From contig JAITAT010000047.1 of assembly GCA_031283975.1 (NCBI GenBank), positions 1 to 8,066 of the forward strand: a stretch of DNA of 8,066 bases, written 5' to 3'. A model generated the notes under the pieces. That model was not told the origin of the DNA. It made no database searches and saw nothing but the letters and a program-made list of their open reading frames with translations. Below, one piece after another: positions 7,153 through 8,066 of this stretch (position 1 is the stretch's first letter; the number at the start of each line of letters is the position of its first letter). Made by a program: the position numbers and the translations under genes. The DNA is from Synergistaceae bacterium. GTDB lineage: Bacteria > Synergistota > Synergistia > Synergistales > Synergistaceae.

Positions 7153-7158
7153 ATTTCA

Positions 7159-7821
7159 GTGAAGAAGTTCATCGCGGTCGTATTGCTGGCGGTTTTTGCC
7201 GCACCGGGGTTCCGCGCCGCGTCCGAGGCGGCCGTCAGTGAGGCCATGGTTCGCCAGGCGTGGCATGACGTGTCGAAACTGGCCGAGATGGAGCCGCTTC
7301 CGCTGAGCATAGAAAACAACAAGGCTCCGAACGCTTGGGTGAAGTCAGGAAAGTCGGTCACGGTCACTACCGGGTTGATGGCGCTTCTCTATCGCGAGGA
7401 GGAGATATTCGGCGTCCTCTCGCACGAGGCCGGGCATGTGAAACTGAAACATTACGAGGCGGCGGTAAAATCGTCGATCGGGGTGGGGCTCGTCTCGCTG
7501 CTGCTGGGCAAGGCAATAGGCGGGGGCACGGCCGGCGAGATAGCCGTGGGGCTCGGCTCGAATCTCGCCAGCGCCGGTTTCAGCAGGGAAAAAGAGGTCG
7601 AGGCCGATGATTTCGCGGTCGATCTCGCTTTCAAGGGCGGAAAGGACCCCACAGGCATATACACCTCTTTAGAACTCCTGTCGCTTCAAGGCGGAAAACT
7701 CGAACCCTCCGGCTTCAACTCCCACCCACCGGATGACCGCAGGTTACTGCATGTGAAGAACAGGATACTGGCCCGCGATCCCAACGTAAAATTCCCCGAG
7801 GTGAAAAAAGAGGAAAAGTGA
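7159..7821 (+). CDS. Exported M48-family zinc metalloprotease
   Basis: A 220-residue secreted or periplasmic protease of peptidase family M48, related to the LoiP/BepA-type quality-control proteases of the cell envelope. Residues 1-25 form a signal peptide: MKK, then the hydrophobic run FIAVVLLAVFAA, with possible cleavage after ASEA. There is no lipobox cysteine. The zinc site is HEAGH (His89, Glu90, His93), with the third ligand expected at Glu146 in REKEVEADDFAVDLA. The late SHPPDDRRL block (188-196) is also typical. A hydrophobic stretch (about 107-130, rich in Gly, Leu and Ile) lies between the two zinc motifs, as is common in the family. The start is GTG, chosen from the strong ribosome binding site, the start of the signal peptide and the promoter position. 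It lacks the TPR domain of BepA. Its target is unknown, and neither neighbour suggests a pathway. It is probably monocistronic. Confidence 0.92.
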   Translation: MKKFIAVVLLAVFAAPGFRAASEAAVSEAMVRQAWHDVSKLAEMEPLPLSIENNKAPNAWVKSGKSVTVTTGLMALLYREEEIFGVLSHEAGHVKLKHYEAAVKSSIGVGLVSLLLGKAIGGGTAGEIAVGLGSNLASAGFSREKEVEADDFAVDLAFKGGKDPTGIYTSLELLSLQGGKLEPSGFNSHPPDDRRLLHVKNRILARDPNVKFPEVKKEEK

Positions 7822-7844
7822 GGATTTGGGTTACAGATAAACGC

Positions 7845-7873
7845 TTGACAGATATCGGAAATTAATATAAATT
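7845..7873 (+). promoter_or_regulatory. Predicted promoter of the rubrerythrin gene
   Basis: A perfect -35 TTGACA (7845-7850) is followed by TAAATT at 7868-7873 (4 of 6, 17-base spacer) or TATAAA at 7866-7871 (5 of 6, 15-base spacer). Transcription would start near 7880, about 100 bases before the ATG. The predicted PerR-type operator overlaps its downstream edge. Confidence 0.55.
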
Positions 7874-7886
7874 AAAATCATTATAA
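7872..7886. promoter_or_regulatory. Predicted PerR (Fur-family) operator
   Basis: TTAAAATCATTATAA matches the classical Gram-positive PerR box TTATAATNATTATAA at 13 of 14 defined positions; only the fourth base differs. It matches the Fur-type consensus TGATAATNATTATCA less well, at 11 of 14. It covers the predicted transcription start of a rubrerythrin gene, a known type of peroxide-regulon target in anaerobes, so a repressor bound here would block transcription until peroxide inactivates it. The surroundings are AT-rich, which raises the chance of accidental similarity. Confidence 0.6.
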
Positions 7887-7915
7887 ATAAGCGGCCTGAC
7901 GGCCGCTTATTTATA
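7882..7915. terminator. Perfect 15-bp hairpin, probable bidirectional terminator
   Basis: The arms at 7882-7896 and 7901-7915 are perfectly complementary, with loop TGAC. The GC core GCGGCC/GGCCGC is flanked by A/T-rich arms, so each strand ends in a U-rich stretch (TTATTTATA on the plus strand). It lies 60 bases after the M48 stop and would end that transcript. It also begins within about 2 bases of the predicted rubrerythrin start site, so in that transcript it would be a 5'-end hairpin that could protect the RNA or attenuate transcription. Confidence 0.65.
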
Positions 7916-7922
7916 GGCTGAT

Positions 7923-7944
7923 TCGCCGAGTTTTGCCTTGGCGA
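7923..7944 (+). repeat. Small hairpin in the rubrerythrin leader
   Basis: TCGCCGAG (7923-7930) can pair with CTTGGCGA (7937-7944) around loop TTTTGC, giving 8 pairs including one G-U. It lies between the large hairpin and the ribosome binding site. The near-identical decamers GGCTGATTCG (7916-7925) and GGCTCATTCG (7952-7961) partly flank it. Function is unknown. Confidence 0.3.
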
Positions 7945-7981
7945 TTTAATCGGCTCATTCGATACAAGGGGAGGTTTTTCA

Positions 7982-8066
7982 ATGTCAAAAACACAGGACG
8001 ATTTGTTGAGCGCGTTTGCCGGCGAATCGCAGGCCAACAGGAAGTACGTGGCTTTCGCCGCGGTCG
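7982..8066 (+). CDS. rbr: Rubrerythrin, N-terminal part (runs off the window)
   Basis: Only the first 28 codons are present. The segment LLSAFAGESQANRKYVAFAA is typical of the start of rubrerythrins, cytoplasmic ferritin-like diiron proteins that reduce hydrogen peroxide to water in anaerobes. Glu15 in AFAGES is the expected first iron ligand. The ATG is preceded by GGGGAGG (7968-7974) at a 7-base spacing, a strong ribosome binding site. The promoter with a PerR-like operator fits an oxidative-stress role. Whether the protein carries the C-terminal rubredoxin domain, or is the short or reversed type, cannot be seen here. Confidence 0.85.
   Translation, partial: MSKTQDDLLSAFAGESQANRKYVAFAAV

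Noticed and set aside
7099..7821. TTG start at 7099 for the M48 protease
   Set aside because: The codon is part of the -35 box, has no ribosome binding site, and would place 20 residues before a good signal peptide. GTG at 7159 has a strong site 6 bases upstream.
7831..8037. Small minus-strand frame overlapping the rubrerythrin start
   Set aside because: It is antisense to the rubrerythrin coding region and leader and spans the hairpin, and the translation has no recognisable motif.
1..8066. tRNA, rRNA, CRISPR array or insertion sequence
   Set aside because: No spaced repeats, transposase frame, terminal repeats or tRNA-like cloverleaf were seen; gaps between genes are short and explained by promoters and terminators.

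Overview
The window is a stretch of a GC-rich bacterial chromosome with short, AT-rich promoter gaps. Five protein genes account for almost all of it. The lineage cannot be fixed without searches. Protein flavour (CarAB sequence style, a rubrerythrin, a signal-less GGT-family protein) and strong Shine-Dalgarno sites suggest an anaerobic, amino-acid-fermenting bacterium, possibly Synergistota or a Clostridia-like group; this is inference only.

Layout. Positions 25-1629 (minus) encode a gamma-glutamyltransferase-family Ntn hydrolase with its own promoter. Positions 1630-1849 are intergenic and hold a cluster of three hairpins; the one next to a T run on the minus strand is a likely terminator of the operon upstream. 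Positions 1850-6980 (minus) are a carA-carB operon with an 8-base gene overlap. Positions 6981-7158 hold back-to-back promoters for carA and for a divergent gene at 7159-7821 (plus) encoding an exported M48 zinc metalloprotease. Positions 7822-7981 hold a dense regulatory region: a consensus -35 box, a near-perfect PerR/Fur-family operator, and a 15-bp perfect hairpin. It leads into the start of a rubrerythrin gene that runs off the right edge.

Main point of interest. The carB reading frame is 1347 codons, about 280 longer than a normal CarB. The extra C-terminal part is a complete diaminopimelate epimerase (DapF)-fold domain joined in frame to the carbamoyl-phosphate synthetase allosteric domain. 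Both catalytic cysteines of DapF are serines here (S1140 and S1290, both AGC), and two substrate-contact asparagines are also changed, while the second-half substrate-binding motifs remain. A conventional DAP epimerase is therefore unlikely. Either a ligand-sensing module has been attached to CarB, or the domain has a changed isomerase chemistry.

Second point. The predicted operator TTAAAATCATTATAA matches the classical PerR box at 13 of 14 defined positions and covers the predicted transcription start of the rubrerythrin gene, consistent with peroxide-controlled expression.
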